A stretch of 64,000 nt of DNA, taken from the NCBI GenBank assembly GCA_934513205.1, contig CAKSWU010000005.1, forward strand, positions 62,001-126,000, written 5' to 3'. Under the pieces are notes generated by a model. The model was not told the DNA's origin, made no database searches, and was given only the letters and a program-made list of their open reading frames with translations. Positions within the stretch are counted from its first letter, which is position 1; every line of letters begins with the position of its first letter. Origin of the DNA: an uncultured Faecalibacterium sp. Its GTDB lineage: Bacteria > Bacillota > Clostridia > Oscillospirales > Ruminococcaceae. Below are positions 41,592 through 49,309 of the stretch, piece after piece. A program made the translations under genes and the position numbers.

Positions 41592-43373
41592 ATGCAGACC
41601 AAAATGCTGGATCGGCAGATCGCCGCAGCCCGTGGTGATGAGCGCGCAGACCTGGTGCTGAAAAACGCCCGGGTCGTCAATGTATTTACCGGTGAGATTG
41701 AGCAGGCCGATGTGGCGGTCTGCGGCGGACGGATCGTGGGTGTGGGCCGCTGCACCGGGGCTGTCGAGGTGGACCTTGAGGGCAAGTATGTCTGCCCGGG
41801 TCTGATCGACGGGCACATCCACATCGAAAGCTCCATGCTCTGCGGCCCGGCCTTTGAGCAGGCAGTGCTGCCCCACGGCACCACCGCGGTCGTTACCGAC
41901 CCCCACGAGATCAGCAACGTTGCCGGGACGGACGGGCTGGATCTGATGCTGGAGACCACACGGGACCTGACCCTCTCGGTCTATTTCATGCTGCCCTCCT
42001 GCGTCCCTGCCACCGATCTGGACGAGTCCGGCGCAGTGCTGGACGCCGATGCCCTGCGGCCCTACTACCGTGAGCCTCGGGTGCTGGGTCTTGCCGAGCT
42101 GATGAACGCCTACGGCACCGTGCGCAGGGACCCCGGGATCCTGCAAAAGGTGCAGGACTGCGCCGCCGCCGGGAAACGAGTGGACGGTCACGCTCCGCTT
42201 TTGCGCGGCAGCGACCTCAACGCCTATATCACGGCAGGGGTAAGCTCGGACCATGAATGCTCCGCCATAGACGAAGCCATGGAAAAGCTCCGCCGTGGCC
42301 AGTACATTATGATCCGGGAAGGGACCGCCGCAAAGAATCTGGACGCGCTTCTGCCCCTGTTCCGGGAGCCTTACTGCCACCGCTGCATGCTGGTGACGGA
42401 CGACAAGCACCCCGGCGACCTGCTGCGCGATGGCCACATCGACGCCATCCTGCGCAAGGCCATCCGGGCCGGTGCCGACCCCGTTGCCGCCATCCGGATG
42501 GCAACGCTGATCCCCGCCCAGTATTTCGGACTTTCGCAGCAGGGCGCAGTGGCACCGGGCTACGCCGCAGACCTTGTGGTGGTGTCGGATCTGGAAAATT
42601 TCTGCGTAGACAGTGTTTACAAAAACGGAGTGTTGGCGGCGCAGCAGGGTCGGATGCTGCGCCCGGCCCCGCTTACCATTGACACGGACCGCTTTGCCCG
42701 GGTCATGGATTCTTTTGCCATGGACAAGATCACTCTGAAGGATCTGGAGCTGAATGAATACGGCGCACTGGAGCGGGTCATCTGCCTGACTCCCAATGAG
42801 CTGATGACCGAGGAAAAGATCGTGCCCTTTTGTCAGCATCCCGGCACCGCCCCGGGCGTGGACCTGGAACAGCAGATCGTGAAGCTGGCGGTTTTTGAGC
42901 GGCATCACCGCACCGGACATGTGGGACTGGGGTTTCTGGGCGGCTACGGCCTGCGCTGCGGCGCGGTGGCGTCCAGCATCGCCCACGACTCGCACAACCT
43001 CATCGTGGCGGGCACCAACGATGCTGACATGGTACTGGCGGGCAACACGGTGCGCAAAAACAAAGGCGGCCTTGCCTTTGCGGCAAACGGCAGGGTCATC
43101 GGGGAGCTTGCCCTGCCGGTGGCGGGGCTTATGAGCACCGGCAGCGCCGAGGCTGTGGAAGAAAAGCTTTGCGCCCTGAAAGCCGCCCTGAAGGAAAACG
43201 GCATCTCGGAGGAGATCGACGCCTTTATGACCCTTGCCTTTGTCAGCCTGCCGGTGATCCCAAAACTGCGGCTGAACACCTACGGTATCGTGGATGTGAC
43301 GCAGCACAAAATCGTCCCGGCGGTGTTCGATGACAGCGAGCTGCCTCCGGCAGTGCCGGTGGTCTGCAGGTGA
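41592..43373 (+). CDS. ade: adenine deaminase
   Basis: Amidohydrolase converting adenine to hypoxanthine and ammonia for purine salvage. 593 residues, usual length. The N-terminal metal motif is PGLIDGHIHIESSML; others are GTTAVVTDPHEISNV, DGHAPLLRG, SDHECSAIDEAMEKL and LVTDDKHPGDLL. The C-terminal part (GLGFLGGYGLRCGAVASSIA, HDSHNLIVAGTND) is specific to Ade. GGGGGAG precedes the ATG. It has its own promoter and terminator and is monocistronic. Confidence 0.96.
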   Translation: MQTKMLDRQIAAARGDERADLVLKNARVVNVFTGEIEQADVAVCGGRIVGVGRCTGAVEVDLEGKYVCPGLIDGHIHIESSMLCGPAFEQAVLPHGTTAVVTDPHEISNVAGTDGLDLMLETTRDLTLSVYFMLPSCVPATDLDESGAVLDADALRPYYREPRVLGLAELMNAYGTVRRDPGILQKVQDCAAAGKRVDGHAPLLRGSDLNAYITAGVSSDHECSAIDEAMEKLRRGQYIMIREGTAAKNLDALLPLFREPYCHRCMLVTDDKHPGDLLRDGHIDAILRKAIRAGADPVAAIRMATLIPAQYFGLSQQGAVAPGYAADLVVVSDLENFCVDSVYKNGVLAAQQGRMLRPAPLTIDTDRFARVMDSFAMDKITLKDLELNEYGALERVICLTPNELMTEEKIVPFCQHPGTAPGVDLEQQIVKLAVFERHHRTGHVGLGFLGGYGLRCGAVASSIAHDSHNLIVAGTNDADMVLAGNTVRKNKGGLAFAANGRVIGELALPVAGLMSTGSAEAVEEKLCALKAALKENGISEEIDAFMTLAFVSLPVIPKLRLNTYGIVDVTQHKIVPAVFDDSELPPAVPVVCR

Positions 43374-43470
43374 TCGTCCCGCCGCCCCTTCTGCGTTCTG
43401 GCTGACCCGTTCTCCCGGCTCGCCATCCCCAAAAAGAGAGTGCCTGTGCACAAAAGAGACTTTACAATCA

Positions 43471-43523
43471 AACAGCGGCCCCGGAGCGTGATCCAAACGC
43501 GCTCCGGAGCCGCTGTTCTTGCA
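43471..43523 (+). terminator. terminator after adenine deaminase
   Basis: AACAGCGGCCCCGGAGCG / CGCTCCGGAGCCGCTGTT (43471-43488 with 43500-43517, one mismatch), then CTTGCATG and, a little later, TTTT. Could act in both directions. Confidence 0.8.
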
Positions 43524-43627
43524 TGTTTTATCGGATTTCAGCCGTTTTTCAATTTTTCGGGGGAATCTCTTTTATTATAGAAGATGTCCGCCCGGGATGC
43601 GATCAAATCCCGGTAAGATCTCCGGCA

Positions 43628-44485
43628 TCAGGTCTTGGGCTGATACTGCATGCTGGACACATTATAGATGGTGACAAATGCCTTGGGGTCCTCCCGGTTG
43701 ATAAAATTCATCAGCTTCTGATACTCGCTCTTGTCCACGATGGTGATGATCTCGTTGTGCTTTTCCAGATTGTATGCACCGATGGCCTCGTACATGGTCG
43801 CACCGCTGTGCAGGTCGTTGATGATGAACTGCCGCAGCTCCTCCTCTTTTTCGGTGATGATGCAGACGCGGCGTTTGATGCTGTTGTCAAAGATAAAATG
43901 GTCCAGCACGATACCGTTGAAATAGGTGCCCAGAATGCTCAGGACCACCGTTTTTTTGTCGTAGACCAGCGCTGCAGAAAGCGCCACGCACATTCCCGAC
44001 AGAGACATGGCTTTTCCCAGCTCCATGTGCAGGTACTTGTTCATAATTTTAGCCACGATGTCCAGCCCGCCGGAGGAGGCATTGCGGTTGAACAAAATGC
44101 TCAGCCCGATGCTGACCACCAGGATATAGCAAACCACATCCAGTTCCTGACTTCCGGTCATGGAGCCGAACGCCGGAAACAGCCTTTCAAACAGACCCAG
44201 AAACACCGGCAGCAGCACGCTGGTGTAAACGGTCTTTGCGCCAAATTCTCTGCCGCAGGTAAAGAACCCGATGATGAGCAGCACAACGTTCAGGACCATC
44301 GTAATGACCGACAAGGGCAGCGGCACAAAATTGGACAGCACGATGCCAAGGCCGGAAATGCTGCTGACGGATGTATGGCTCGGCACCAGAAAAAAGTAGA
44401 CGCTCGCCGCAATGATCGCCACTGCCCCGGTCAGGACTGCAATCTCCCTCAAAAGTGCGCCGGCCTTTGCATTTACGTCTTTCAT
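43628..44485 (-). CDS. YitT-family membrane protein (DUF2179 C-terminus)
   Basis: 285 residues. Five to six hydrophobic helices in the first 190 residues (ISGLGIVLSNFVPLPLSVIT; SSGGLDIVAKIMNKYLHME), then a soluble DUF2179 domain containing ITEKEEELRQFIINDLHSGAT and VDKSEYQKLMNFINREDPKA FVTI. Function unknown. GGAGG lies upstream of the ATG, and TGG-TATACT is an extended -10 about 33 bp upstream. Confidence 0.92.
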   Translation of the reverse strand: MKDVNAKAGALLREIAVLTGAVAIIAASVYFFLVPSHTSVSSISGLGIVLSNFVPLPLSVITMVLNVVLLIIGFFTCGREFGAKTVYTSVLLPVFLGLFERLFPAFGSMTGSQELDVVCYILVVSIGLSILFNRNASSGGLDIVAKIMNKYLHMELGKAMSLSGMCVALSAALVYDKKTVVLSILGTYFNGIVLDHFIFDNSIKRRVCIITEKEEELRQFIINDLHSGATMYEAIGAYNLEKHNEIITIVDKSEYQKLMNFINREDPKAFVTIYNVSSMQYQPKT

Positions 44486-44559
44486 CTTTGCTCCTCCAGA
44501 ATCAAATTTCGTTCAACACAGTATACCATGCTTTTGCCTTTTCGGGAAGGACCTGTGCA

Positions 44560-44597
44560 AAAAAAAAGATCCCTGCGGGCATCCAAGACCCGCAGGG
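44560..44597 (-). terminator. terminator of the AAC(3)-like gene
   Basis: CCCTGCGGG / CCCGCAGGG (44589-44597 with 44571-44579), then ATCTTTTTTTTT on the minus strand. Confidence 0.93.
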
Positions 44598-44650
44598 GTA
44601 CCGCTGTGTTCTTGCCGGTTCGCTGTTGTCCGAGCCAAAGGATTGCAGCT

Positions 44651-45457
44651 TCAGGGCATTTCGGTGCACAGGTCCTTCCAGCGCTGCGCCGGGATCACCG
44701 GTTCGGTGACAAACGCCTCCGGGTCGGGGGCAAGGACGTGCCGCGTCACCCGAAAAAGCCCGTTTGCATCGCACAGGATACACGCCGCATCGCCAAATTT
44801 TGTGTTTTCCGCTGCACCGCAGTCCAGATATGCCTGTTCCAGCTTGACGAAATCCTCCGAGATGTGGGGCTGTTGCGCATTGTAGTGGCGGCGCATGTAA
44901 ACGGTGTGCTCTGCCCCGGCTTCGTCCACCACGGTAAGCTGCAGCGGCGTGTCGGTGAGCCGGTTGGGAACGTTCAGCACCTCCTCCACGCTGTGAAGGA
45001 AGGTGTTCCGGGCATGGGTGACCCCCAGCAGCAGGATCTTTCCGCCGACCGCCCGCAGACGGTCGTAGCAGCCGCCGGGGGTGCAGGGCGTGTTGTTTTC
45101 CAGCTCTCCGGCCAGATATTCTGCTGCGCCCCTGCCGCAGGCTGCCATGCTGTGCGTCGGGTGAAGCGAACGCACCACCCCGGGCCGCTGCCGGAACAAT
45201 TCCGGCAGGATGCCCACACAGCAGGGGCTGCGGCGGACGTCGAACACCTGCTGTCCACGGTCGATGGACCGCCATGTGTGGGTAGGCAGAAGCAGCAGGC
45301 CCTCTGCAAAAAACTCCATCAGCGCGTCCAGAACCGTGTCGGCACCGCTCTCCACCGCACCAATGGACTTCATGGAGGAGTGGATAAGGATGGTCTCGGT
45401 GCCGGTCAGACCCATGGCGGCAAGGTCCTGCTGGAGATCCTGTTTTGTATACGTCAT
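44651..45457 (-). CDS. AAC(3)-family aminoglycoside N-acetyltransferase-like protein
   Basis: 268-residue member of the antibiotic acetyltransferase family that uses acetyl-CoA. Family blocks: ILIHSSMKSIGAVESGADTV, LLLPTHTWRS, VGILPELFRQRPGVVRSLHP with the catalytic-site THSMAACG, and PGGCYDRLRAVGGKILLLGV. Chromosomal homologues of this family are common in gut Clostridia and often give no resistance; whether this one acts on aminoglycosides is unknown. The ATG at 45457 follows AAGGAG; upstream in-frame sequence belongs to the small gene before it. Confidence 0.88.
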   Translation of the reverse strand: MTYTKQDLQQDLAAMGLTGTETILIHSSMKSIGAVESGADTVLDALMEFFAEGLLLLPTHTWRSIDRGQQVFDVRRSPCCVGILPELFRQRPGVVRSLHPTHSMAACGRGAAEYLAGELENNTPCTPGGCYDRLRAVGGKILLLGVTHARNTFLHSVEEVLNVPNRLTDTPLQLTVVDEAGAEHTVYMRRHYNAQQPHISEDFVKLEQAYLDCGAAENTKFGDAACILCDANGLFRVTRHVLAPDPEAFVTEPVIPAQRWKDLCTEMP

Positions 45458-45485
45458 GCGGTTTCTCCTTTTGCGTATCGCGTTT

Positions 45486-45641
45486 TTATTTTTTTCTTTT
45501 GGAAAAGCCCAGACACAAAAAGGCCGTTCCAAGGCAGAGCCACGCCACTGCCATGGAAGGCTTTTCTTTGCTGAAAAAATCGAGTACAGCCGCCAGATAG
45601 AACATCGCTGCACTGAGGTAAAACAGGTTGCATTTTCTCAT
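45486..45641 (-). CDS. 51-residue two-helix membrane protein
   Basis: Small protein starting MRKCNLFYLSAAMFYLAAVL, then a short loop (DFFSKEKPSM) and a second helix (AVAWLCLGTAFLCLGF), ending in SKRKK. The positive-inside pattern and GGAG upstream of the ATG support a real gene. It lies 28 bp before the AAC(3)-like gene on the same strand, so they are probably co-transcribed. Similar tiny two-helix proteins occur in Clostridia; function unknown. Confidence 0.7.
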   Translation of the reverse strand: MRKCNLFYLSAAMFYLAAVLDFFSKEKPSMAVAWLCLGTAFLCLGFSKRKK

Positions 45642-45670
45642 AGCTCATTTCTCCGGTTTCGGGGATCTCC

Positions 45671-46057
45671 ACCGGCTATTTTGGATACGGCAAGCGTCCG
45701 GAGCAGCTTCTGCCATTTGCTCTGCCTGCAAGGGGGGATGCCGTGCACCCGCCCCGCAGGCGGAAAAACGCACCCGCAGAAGATCCGCGGGGCATGTTCT
45801 TAAAAAAGGGGGCTTGCCTGCCTGCCCATGGAGACGTCAGCACGGTAGCAGGAATGTGGGAAAGGGCAAGGAACAATTTCGGCGAAAGAACGGTTGGCGG
45901 CGGCAGAAACGCCGGGCACTGCGTTATTTTCTCATTATGCTGGCTCGTAAGGTGAACCGGACCGAAGCTTCCTTGCGGAAATGTGCAGCGTTATCGTTCA
46001 TCTGCACCTGAACCGGCAGCCGCACACCCGGCGCTTGCCGCACCCAAAATAGCCGGT
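45671..46057. mobile_element. MITE-like element with 26-bp terminal inverted repeats
   Basis: The 426-bp gap 45642-46068 holds a 387-bp segment bounded by inverted repeats: both ends begin ACCGGCTATTTTGG and continue, after two mismatches, with CGGCAAGCG. The interior has no convincing coding frame, no transposase and no clear internal promoter. I see no clean target-site duplication (flanks GGATCTCC and AGAGCGTT). Size and structure fit a miniature inverted-repeat element. No second copy is visible in this window. Confidence 0.6.
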
Positions 46058-46068
46058 AGAGCGTTTCT

Positions 46069-46707
46069 TTATTCCTTTGCGTTTTCCAGATAGGTCTCAA
46101 AGGCTTCGGCAAAGCTGGCGTTCACATCAAAGGGGACCGCGTAGTCCACCCGGGAGGTGACAAGACACAGGTCGATCCGGTTGGACGTCTCGTCCGACTG
46201 CCGGTTCAGCTTGTTCAGCGCCGCGTGGATGACCTTGCGGTCATAGTTGATGGTGGTCACCCGCTTCACGTCACAGCGGTAGGAAATCTGGTTGCCCTCG
46301 GCATTGAAGCGGTAGCCGGTGCCGCCGCCGGAAAGCAGCTGCTCGGAGCTGCGCAGGTCGTTCATCCGCTTGAAGGTGCGTGCCACGCTCTGCCGCGCAG
46401 CGTTCAGGCTGACCTCGCTGTCCATGTCCATGTCCAGCGCATCCTTTGCCTTGCGGATGGCAGCGAACAGGCGGCTCTTCTCCTCCAGCAGATAGAGCAT
46501 GAACCGGGCAATGTCGGTGATCTGCTGGGCGTATTCGGTCTGCGCCGCATCCATGATAGTCTCGTCCTCGGCTTCTGCCATGACCCTGTGGCGCAGATAG
46601 GTGTTGGCCACCTGCGTCACGTTGGAATCGCAGTCCAGAATGCCCTGTGCTTCGTCCAGCAGGGCCTGCAGCTTGTTCTGATAGCGGAATGCTTCCTTCA
46701 GGTTCAT
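46069..46707 (-). CDS. unrecognised helical protein
   Basis: 212 residues, no family named with confidence. The first 150 residues are predicted helical (MNLKEAFRYQNKLQALLDEA; AARQSVARTFKRMNDLRSSE), the end has GTGYRFNAEGNQISYRCDVK and VTTINYDRKVIHAALNKLNR. The pattern looks like a conserved Firmicute hypothetical. GAGGTGG precedes the ATG at 46707; frame upstream of it is not coding. The MITE-like element ends 11 bp after its stop. Confidence 0.75.
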   Translation of the reverse strand: MNLKEAFRYQNKLQALLDEAQGILDCDSNVTQVANTYLRHRVMAEAEDETIMDAAQTEYAQQITDIARFMLYLLEEKSRLFAAIRKAKDALDMDMDSEVSLNAARQSVARTFKRMNDLRSSEQLLSGGGTGYRFNAEGNQISYRCDVKRVTTINYDRKVIHAALNKLNRQSDETSNRIDLCLVTSRVDYAVPFDVNASFAEAFETYLENAKE

Positions 46708-46801
46708 TATGTCCACCTCGTTTTTTCTTAGTCGCCGTCTGTTTTCTTCTATTGAACCATATTTCCCTGCAAAGCACAAGCCGCCTGCAAAAAGTGTCCC
46801 A

Positions 46802-46852
46802 AAACGCAAAGCGCCCACCCCGGCTTTTGACCGGAATGGGCGCTTTGCGTTT
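46802..46852 (-). terminator. terminator after the 84-residue gene
   Basis: AAACGCAAAGCGCCCA / TGGGCGCTTTGCGTTT (46802-46817 with 46837-46852), with a GC inner helix (CCGG/CCGG). TTTTGGGAC follows on the minus strand. Confidence 0.88.
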
Positions 46853-46885
46853 ACTGAGATACGATCAGATCGTAGAAGGCTTGGT

Positions 46886-47140
46886 TCAGCCGACCATCCG
46901 CTCGCTGCGGCCTGCTTCCAGCATATAACGCAGGAAGCCGGTGACATCGGCGGGGTCGGTAACGGTGATGTCAAAGCCCTTTTTGGGGGCAGCGTCCATC
47001 ATCCGCAGCACAGAGCAGGCGGCGGCGTCCTGCTTCAGGTCGCAGGTCTTGCCGTTGCCCAGATGCAGCAGCACGCTGCCGCGGCTGGCAGAAACCTGAT
47101 GCATGAAACGGTCTTTATCAAAATATTCGATGCGAAGCAT
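46886..47140 (-). CDS. unrecognised 84-residue protein
   Basis: Starts MLRIEYFDKDRFMHQVSASR and ends LRYMLEAGRSERMVG. No signal peptide, no membrane helix, no family recognised; two cysteines (C33, C42). A strong GGGAGGT site precedes the ATG, and a terminator follows, so it looks like a real single-gene unit. An inverted repeat CCTTGCCG-GAACG / CGTTC-CGGCAGGG (about 47181-47213) lies in its leader. Confidence 0.65.
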   Translation of the reverse strand: MLRIEYFDKDRFMHQVSASRGSVLLHLGNGKTCDLKQDAAACSVLRMMDAAPKKGFDITVTDPADVTGFLRYMLEAGRSERMVG

Positions 47141-47260
47141 AAAAATACCTCCCTATAAAAACGAGTCCTGTGGCACTGACTGCCTTGCCGGAACGTGCCA
47201 GCGTTCTCGGCAGGGTGATGCAAAAGCAGCGTTGACCGGAAACAAAGTAGCTTTCACGCC

Positions 47261-47289
47261 TTGCGCTCCACCGGTCCCGGTGCTATACT
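47261..47289 (+). promoter_or_regulatory. promoter of the AraC-family gene
   Basis: TTGCGC (47261-47266), 17 bp, TATACT (47284-47289), leaving a 125-nt AT-rich leader in which I see no further signal. Confidence 0.7.
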
Positions 47290-47419
47290 GAGCTTGGAAG
47301 CTCTGATAGGATAATACCACAAAGCAGCCGTTAATTATAGAATAGAATCGCATATTTTATAAAACAAAACCAGCGCAGGCAAAAAACATTCCCTGTATTG
47401 AGGAAAGGAATTGGTGAAT

Positions 47420-48352
47420 ATGGCATATCAGACAAGCTGTGCATCTTATACCAGTGGCCGGGTGGGGCTTACCAGCGCCACAGAGGTGGTAGCGGACGCG
47501 CAGGGGCGGGAGCAGGCCCAGCACGGCAGCCCGCTGTTCCCCATTGCCTGCTACGCAGAGGACCTGTCCTGCTACTCGGTGGCGTGGCACTGGCACGAGG
47601 AATTTGAGTTTATTCTGGCGACGCTGGGCCCCATCCATGTAGACGTGAACAAGACCCGCCTGACCCTGCAGACCGGGCAGGGCGTGTTCGTCAACTCCGG
47701 GGCGCTGCATGCGGTGGAACCCGCCGAGGGCAGGGCGCTGCTGCGCTCCGGCGTGTTCCACCCCCGGCTGGTGGGCGGCATGGACACCGTGTTCTGGCAA
47801 AAGCTCGTCCGCCCGCTGCTGCAGCCGGGTACTCCGCCCTTCTTTTGGTTGGACGAAGCCGTGCCGTGGCAGCGGCAGGTGCTGCTTTGCCTGCGGGAGG
47901 CATGGAAAGGGGTAGCAGATGAACCGTTCGACTATGAGAACCGGGTGCGCTACCACCTCACCGCCGCTTTGCGGCTGCTGATCTCCCAGTGCGTCAGCGG
48001 AAAGGTCAAGGTATCCGAGCAGGAGCAGATCGCTTCGGAACGCATGAAGCAGATGCTCCGCTATGTGGAGGAGCACTATGCCGAGGAGCTGACCGTGAAG
48101 AAGATCGCAGCCTGTGTCGCCCTGAGCGAAAGTGCCTGCCTGCGCAGCTTCCGGCAGTTTTTGGGCATCACACCCATCCAGTACGTCAAGCAGTTCCGGG
48201 TGGAAAAAGCTGCTGAACTGCTGCGTTCCACCCGTCTCAAGACCGGCGAGATCGGGCTGGAATGCGGGTTTTCGGATGCAAGCTACTTCATCCGCACCTT
48301 CCGGGAGATCAAGCATTGCACCCCGCGGGATTACCGCATCCGCTTCTGCTGA
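47420..48352 (+). CDS. AraC-family transcriptional regulator
   Basis: 310 residues. The N-terminal half is a cupin sensor (WHWHEEFEFILATLGPIHVD, TGQGVFVNSGALHAV), typical of regulators of sugar use. The C-terminal half carries the two helix-turn-helix motifs: ELTVKKIAACVALSESACLR SFRQFLG and TGEIGLECGFSDASYFIRTF, then TPRDYR. GGAAAGGA lies upstream; start at ATG 47420, although TTG 47411 and GTG 47414 are in frame. No sugar operon adjoins it, so the target is unknown. Confidence 0.92.
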   Translation: MAYQTSCASYTSGRVGLTSATEVVADAQGREQAQHGSPLFPIACYAEDLSCYSVAWHWHEEFEFILATLGPIHVDVNKTRLTLQTGQGVFVNSGALHAVEPAEGRALLRSGVFHPRLVGGMDTVFWQKLVRPLLQPGTPPFFWLDEAVPWQRQVLLCLREAWKGVADEPFDYENRVRYHLTAALRLLISQCVSGKVKVSEQEQIASERMKQMLRYVEEHYAEELTVKKIAACVALSESACLRSFRQFLGITPIQYVKQFRVEKAAELLRSTRLKTGEIGLECGFSDASYFIRTFREIKHCTPRDYRIRFC

Positions 48353-48379
48353 GCCGCACTGCCCGACAGACCCTCTGCA

Positions 48380-48419
48380 AAACGACACCCGCAGCAATTT
48401 AGTGCTGCGGGTGTCGTTT
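48380..48419. terminator. bidirectional terminator
   Basis: AAACGACACCCGCAGCA / TGCTGCGGGTGTCGTTT (48380-48396 with 48403-48419), loop ATTTAG. Confidence 0.93.
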
Positions 48420-48477
48420 GCTGTTTTGTGTGCTCCTGCTCCGGTGCGCAAAAAGCTGCCGCTTCCGTTCCGCATCC

Positions 48478-48552
48478 TCAGTCCAGTGCAGAAAACGGGG
48501 TCATGGGCAGGCGCACGATCTCCAGCACCCACGCCCAAAATTCTTCCAACAT
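48478..48552 (-). CDS. possible 24-residue peptide coupled to the PTH2 gene
   Basis: An open frame starting MLEEFWAWVLEIVRLPMTPF overlaps the PTH2-like stop as TGATG, the arrangement used for translational coupling elsewhere in this window. The first 15 residues would form a hydrophobic, amphipathic helix. No ribosome binding site beyond GGAAG inside the upstream gene. It may be a true micropeptide or chance. Confidence 0.25.
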   Translation of the reverse strand: MLEEFWAWVLEIVRLPMTPFSALD

Positions 48553-49001
48553 CAGTACAGATGGAACTTCCGGCTGATCTGGTGTGCGACCTCGTCCGGC
48601 AGCGGGCGGAAACCGATGCAGGTCAGGGTCATGCCCTCGCCGTTTTCGTCAAACTCCTCCGGCTCCAGCTCGGTGTGGCAGGCGTCCCGAATGAGGAAAA
48701 AATCCCGGTTCTCTGCAAGACCCAGCTCCTCCGCCATGGTCTTTGCCTTCAGCAGCTGGTTTCGGTTCTTTGCCCCGCAGACCGTCTTGGTAAAGGAGCC
48801 ATCGAACCATTCCTCGTAGGTTGCCCTGTCCAGTGTGATGACGGCGCGGTAGACCCTCTCGCCGTTCTGCTCTGCCGTCTCCACCCCCTGCCCCATGGCG
48901 ATGGGGTCGGCAAGGAATGCCAGCGATGCATGGCAGCACTGCGCTGCCAGCTTGCCGGGAGACATCTGCAGGTCTTTTCGGGCAATGATCAATTGACGCA
49001 T
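48552..49001 (-). CDS. PTH2-family peptidyl-tRNA hydrolase-like protein
   Basis: 149 residues with the start typical of archaeal/eukaryotic-type Pth2: MRQLIIARKDLQMSPGKLAA, then QCCHASLAFL, later KTMAEELGLAENRDFFLIRD and TELEPEE. Pth2 recycles peptidyl-tRNA; bacteria normally use the unrelated Pth1, so the role here may differ. GGAGGAG lies 10 nt before the ATG at 49001; sequence upstream of it belongs to another small frame. Confidence 0.82.
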   Translation of the reverse strand: MRQLIIARKDLQMSPGKLAAQCCHASLAFLADPIAMGQGVETAEQNGERVYRAVITLDRATYEEWFDGSFTKTVCGAKNRNQLLKAKTMAEELGLAENRDFFLIRDACHTELEPEEFDENGEGMTLTCIGFRPLPDEVAHQISRKFHLY

Positions 49002-49033
49002 CTTGCAGTTTCTCCTCCCCGGGACTTTTGGTT

Positions 49034-49210
49034 TTAAAAATCGGTCAACAAGTCGAAACGATACCGTCCATTTGTGCTTGTGAGCAGTTTTTTCCGCCGC
49101 AGCTCTTTCAGCTGGGCGGTGCATTCCTTCGGCCCGTCCTGACCTGCGGCTTCAAAGTCTCCGGTGTACTGCGGGTCTGCCGCATCGCCGGTGCAGCGGG
49201 TGCAGTCCAT
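49034..49210 (-). CDS. possible 58-residue protein
   Basis: Frame starting MDCTRCTGDA with a CxxC-like pair and ending in a basic helix ELRRKKLLTSTNGRYRFD. It lies 32 bp before the PTH2-like gene on the same strand. The ribosome binding site is weak, and its start abuts the plus-strand promoter at 49212. Could be a remnant. Confidence 0.35.
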   Translation of the reverse strand: MDCTRCTGDAADPQYTGDFEAAGQDGPKECTAQLKELRRKKLLTSTNGRYRFDLLTDF

Positions 49211-49211
49211 C

Positions 49212-49240
49212 TTGACAAGCCGTTTTCTTCTGATTACAAT
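49212..49240 (+). promoter_or_regulatory. promoter of the AI-2E-family exporter
   Basis: TTGACA (49212-49217), 17 bp, TACAAT (49235-49240), 69 bp before the start codon. Confidence 0.88.
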
Positions 49241-49309
49241 ACGAAAAAAGAGTCCGCAGAGGGGCTTTTGCAAATTTGCAGCGGCACACTCCGGGAAAGG
49301 AACTTCGTT

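Noticed and set aside
45676..46011. Small frames inside the MITE-like element
   Set aside because: They begin or end within the inverted repeats and encode the same fragments from each end, as expected from the repeats, not from a gene.
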